Of a DNA stretch of 7,537 bases, positions 7,095 to 7,537 are shown piece by piece. Below the pieces are notes generated by a model that was given only the letters and a program-made list of their open reading frames with translations, had not been told where the DNA came from and did no database searches. Source of the stretch: Bacillota bacterium (lineage in GTDB: Bacteria; Bacillota; Clostridia; Peptostreptococcales; Thermotaleaceae); NCBI GenBank assembly GCA_023623095.1, contig JAMNXX010000233.1, forward strand, positions 1 to 7,537. The letters are read 5' to 3'. Numbering within the stretch: the stretch's first letter is position 1; each line of letters starts with the position of its first letter. The position numbers were made by a program, and so were the translations under genes.

Positions 7095-7208
7095 TTATTT
7101 CACTCCCATTATCAGCGCAGATTTTTTTCGTATTTTCTTATATATACTGCTCCAATTGGATATCTTTTGCCACTTGCTGCAGCAACTGAAAAGATCCGAT
7201 ACGTGCAT
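7095..7208 (-). CDS. Possible 37-residue upstream ORF in the B3/B4 leader
   Basis: An ATG at 7208, about 10 nt after the predicted transcription start, opens a 37-codon frame that ends in TAA at 7095-7097. It begins MHVSDLFSCCSKW and is rich in Ser and Lys, with two Trp and two Cys. It is in the same frame as the B3/B4 gene, whose TTG start lies 3 nt past the TAA, and its last codons cover that gene's Shine-Dalgarno sequence. No ribosome binding site precedes the ATG. It could be a regulatory leader peptide or chance. Confidence 0.2.
   Translation of the reverse strand: MHVSDLFSCCSKWQKISNWSSIYKKIRKKSALIMGVK
7158..7197 (-). promoter_or_regulatory. Long imperfect hairpin in the B3/B4 leader
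   Basis: GGATCTTTTCAGTTGC pairs with GCAAGTGGCAAAAGATATCC around the loop TGCA: 15 base pairs, one G-G mismatch and two 2-nt bulges. Its core is a perfect 12-bp palindrome, TTGCTGCAGCAA (7174-7185), and a second perfect palindrome, TCCAATTGGA (7151-7160), adjoins it. It could be an RNA control element or a protein-binding site. It is not followed by a U-tract, so it is not a terminator, and no T-box motif is present. Confidence 0.4.
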
Positions 7209-7224
7209 CCGCTGCTCTTGTATT

Positions 7225-7252
7225 ATTATAATATATCTTTCCTAAAATACAA
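7225..7252 (-). promoter_or_regulatory. Promoter of the B3/B4 gene
   Basis: A perfect -10, TATAAT (7225-7230), lies 16 nt after a weak -35, TTGTAT (7247-7252). The -35 with its next base, TTGTATT (7246-7252), forms a perfect 7-bp inverted repeat with AATACAA (7218-7224) at the predicted transcription start. Confidence 0.5.
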
Positions 7253-7286
7253 AGAAACCCTGTACCAAAATTAATTTGATACAGGG
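7247..7286 (-). terminator. Rho-independent terminator of bioY
   Basis: CCCTGTATC pairs with GGTACAGGG (nine pairs including one G-U), and three further A-T pairs extend the stem inward to a loop of about 5 nt. TTTCTTTG follows on the minus strand. It lies about 80 nt after the bioY stop codon. Confidence 0.8.
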
Positions 7287-7338
7287 CGATATCTATTAAA
7301 ATTCTTGGTTTGAATCATTTCCATGTCAGCTTTGTATC

Positions 7339-7366
7339 ACTTTTTTCTTCATTTGAAGGAAAAAGT
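7339..7366 (+). terminator. AT-rich hairpin just after bioY, terminator-like only on the plus strand
   Basis: ACTTTTTTCTTC and GAAGGAAAAAGT pair at 11 of 12 positions around a 4-nt loop. On the plus strand it is followed by TTTTATTGTTTTT, which resembles a U-tract; on the minus strand no U-tract follows. No plus-strand gene is known here, so it may only be a 3' structure of the bioY mRNA. Confidence 0.25.
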
Positions 7367-7368
7367 TT

Positions 7369-7537
7369 TTATTGTTTTTCAATCCCGATGTCGATTTTAG
7401 AACTTCCTGATAGATATCCTGCTTTGCGTAAAGATGGAATTACTTTTGTCGCTGTCCATGCTATCAAAATGCTAAGAAAAATATCTTGTAGAATAAACGG
7501 GAAAAATCCTAATTTTAATGCTGTTATAAATGTAATC
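7369..7537 (-). CDS. bioY: BioY-like biotin transporter S component, C-terminal part only
   Basis: The last 55 codons of a membrane protein enter from the right edge and end in TAA at 7369. The segment reads as one hydrophobic helix pair: ITFITALKLGFFPFI leads into LQDIFLSILIAWTATKVI, followed by a polar tail of about 20 residues. The arrangement of a small-residue and glycine region, then xPFIxxD, then a last helix is that of the BioY C-terminus, the substrate-binding subunit of ECF biotin transporters, which works with EcfT and the EcfA ATPases. Most of the protein is outside the window, so the call rests on this short segment. Another ECF S component is possible. A good terminator follows after about 80 nt. 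Confidence 0.65.
   Translation of the reverse strand, partial: ITFITALKLGFFPFILQDIFLSILIAWTATKVIPSLRKAGYLSGSSKIDIGIEKQ

Larger units (their letters stand above)
7138..7314 (-). pseudogene. 58-codon stop-free stretch between bioY and the B3/B4 gene, possible remnant
   Basis: One minus-strand frame is open from just after a TGA (7315-7317) to a TAA at 7138. Its second half reads like a soluble helix: AADARIGSFQLLQQV followed by AKDIQLEQYI. No ATG, GTG or TTG start with a ribosome binding site is visible in its first half. It runs through the bioY terminator and the B3/B4 promoter, which argues against an intact gene. I do not recognise the family; it may be a decayed coding fragment or chance. 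Confidence 0.2.

Noticed and set aside
7218..7252. BirA operator near bioY
   Set aside because: The dyad TTGTATT/AATACAA differs from the TTGTTAAC-type half-sites and spacing of BirA boxes, and it lies downstream of bioY rather than before it.
6957..7274. Plus-strand open frame of 105 codons over the B3/B4 start and its leader
   Set aside because: It begins at a TTG without a Shine-Dalgarno sequence, is antisense to the well-supported B3/B4 N-terminus, promoter and leader, and has an unlikely composition with many Tyr, Leu and Phe.
1..7537. CRISPR array, tRNA or rRNA gene, insertion sequence or phage attachment site
   Set aside because: No regularly spaced repeats, cloverleaf-like segments, transposase motifs or terminal inverted repeats were seen on either strand.

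Overview
This window looks like a low-GC Gram-positive anaerobe, most likely of the Clostridia. The evidence is AT-rich intergenic DNA, strong purine-rich ribosome binding sites, TTG as well as ATG starts, and an electron-transferring flavoprotein (ETF) whose alpha subunit carries a ferredoxin domain. The genus cannot be told from the sequence. Every recognisable gene is on the minus strand, so transcription runs from the right edge to the left edge.

Layout in transcription order. At 7369-7537 is the 3' end of a gene resembling bioY (biotin ECF transporter S component), followed by a good intrinsic terminator at 7247-7286. A promoter and a structured leader of about 130 nt precede a freestanding B3/B4-domain protein (6429-7091), related to the editing module of PheRS beta. 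Next is a promoter and full-length glutaminyl-tRNA synthetase glnS (4559-6220), closed by a strong terminator at 4505-4543. The U-tract of that terminator runs directly into the promoter of the next unit, a three-gene operon: a GlcD-type FAD-dependent 2-hydroxyacid dehydrogenase (2804-4381), etfB (1999-2790) and a ferredoxin-fused etfA (775-1971). At the left edge is the 5' part of an EamA/DMT-type membrane transporter (1-639), 135 nt after etfA with no clear terminator between.

The metabolic core is the dehydrogenase-EtfB-EtfA set. It matches the gene content of the lactate dehydrogenase/Etf complex of Acetobacterium woodii, in which lactate oxidation by NAD+ is driven by simultaneous oxidation of reduced ferredoxin (electron confurcation). 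The dehydrogenase here is long for its family and carries extra segments, and no lactate permease or racemase is in view, so the substrate is inferred only as a 2-hydroxyacid, with lactate the leading guess.

No clearly new multi-gene system is visible. The less ordinary points are the divergent dehydrogenase in the confurcating module, the packed terminator/promoter junction, the inverted repeats around two promoters, the B3/B4 leader with an in-frame upstream ORF, and two short stop-free stretches between genes that read like protein but match nothing I recognise.
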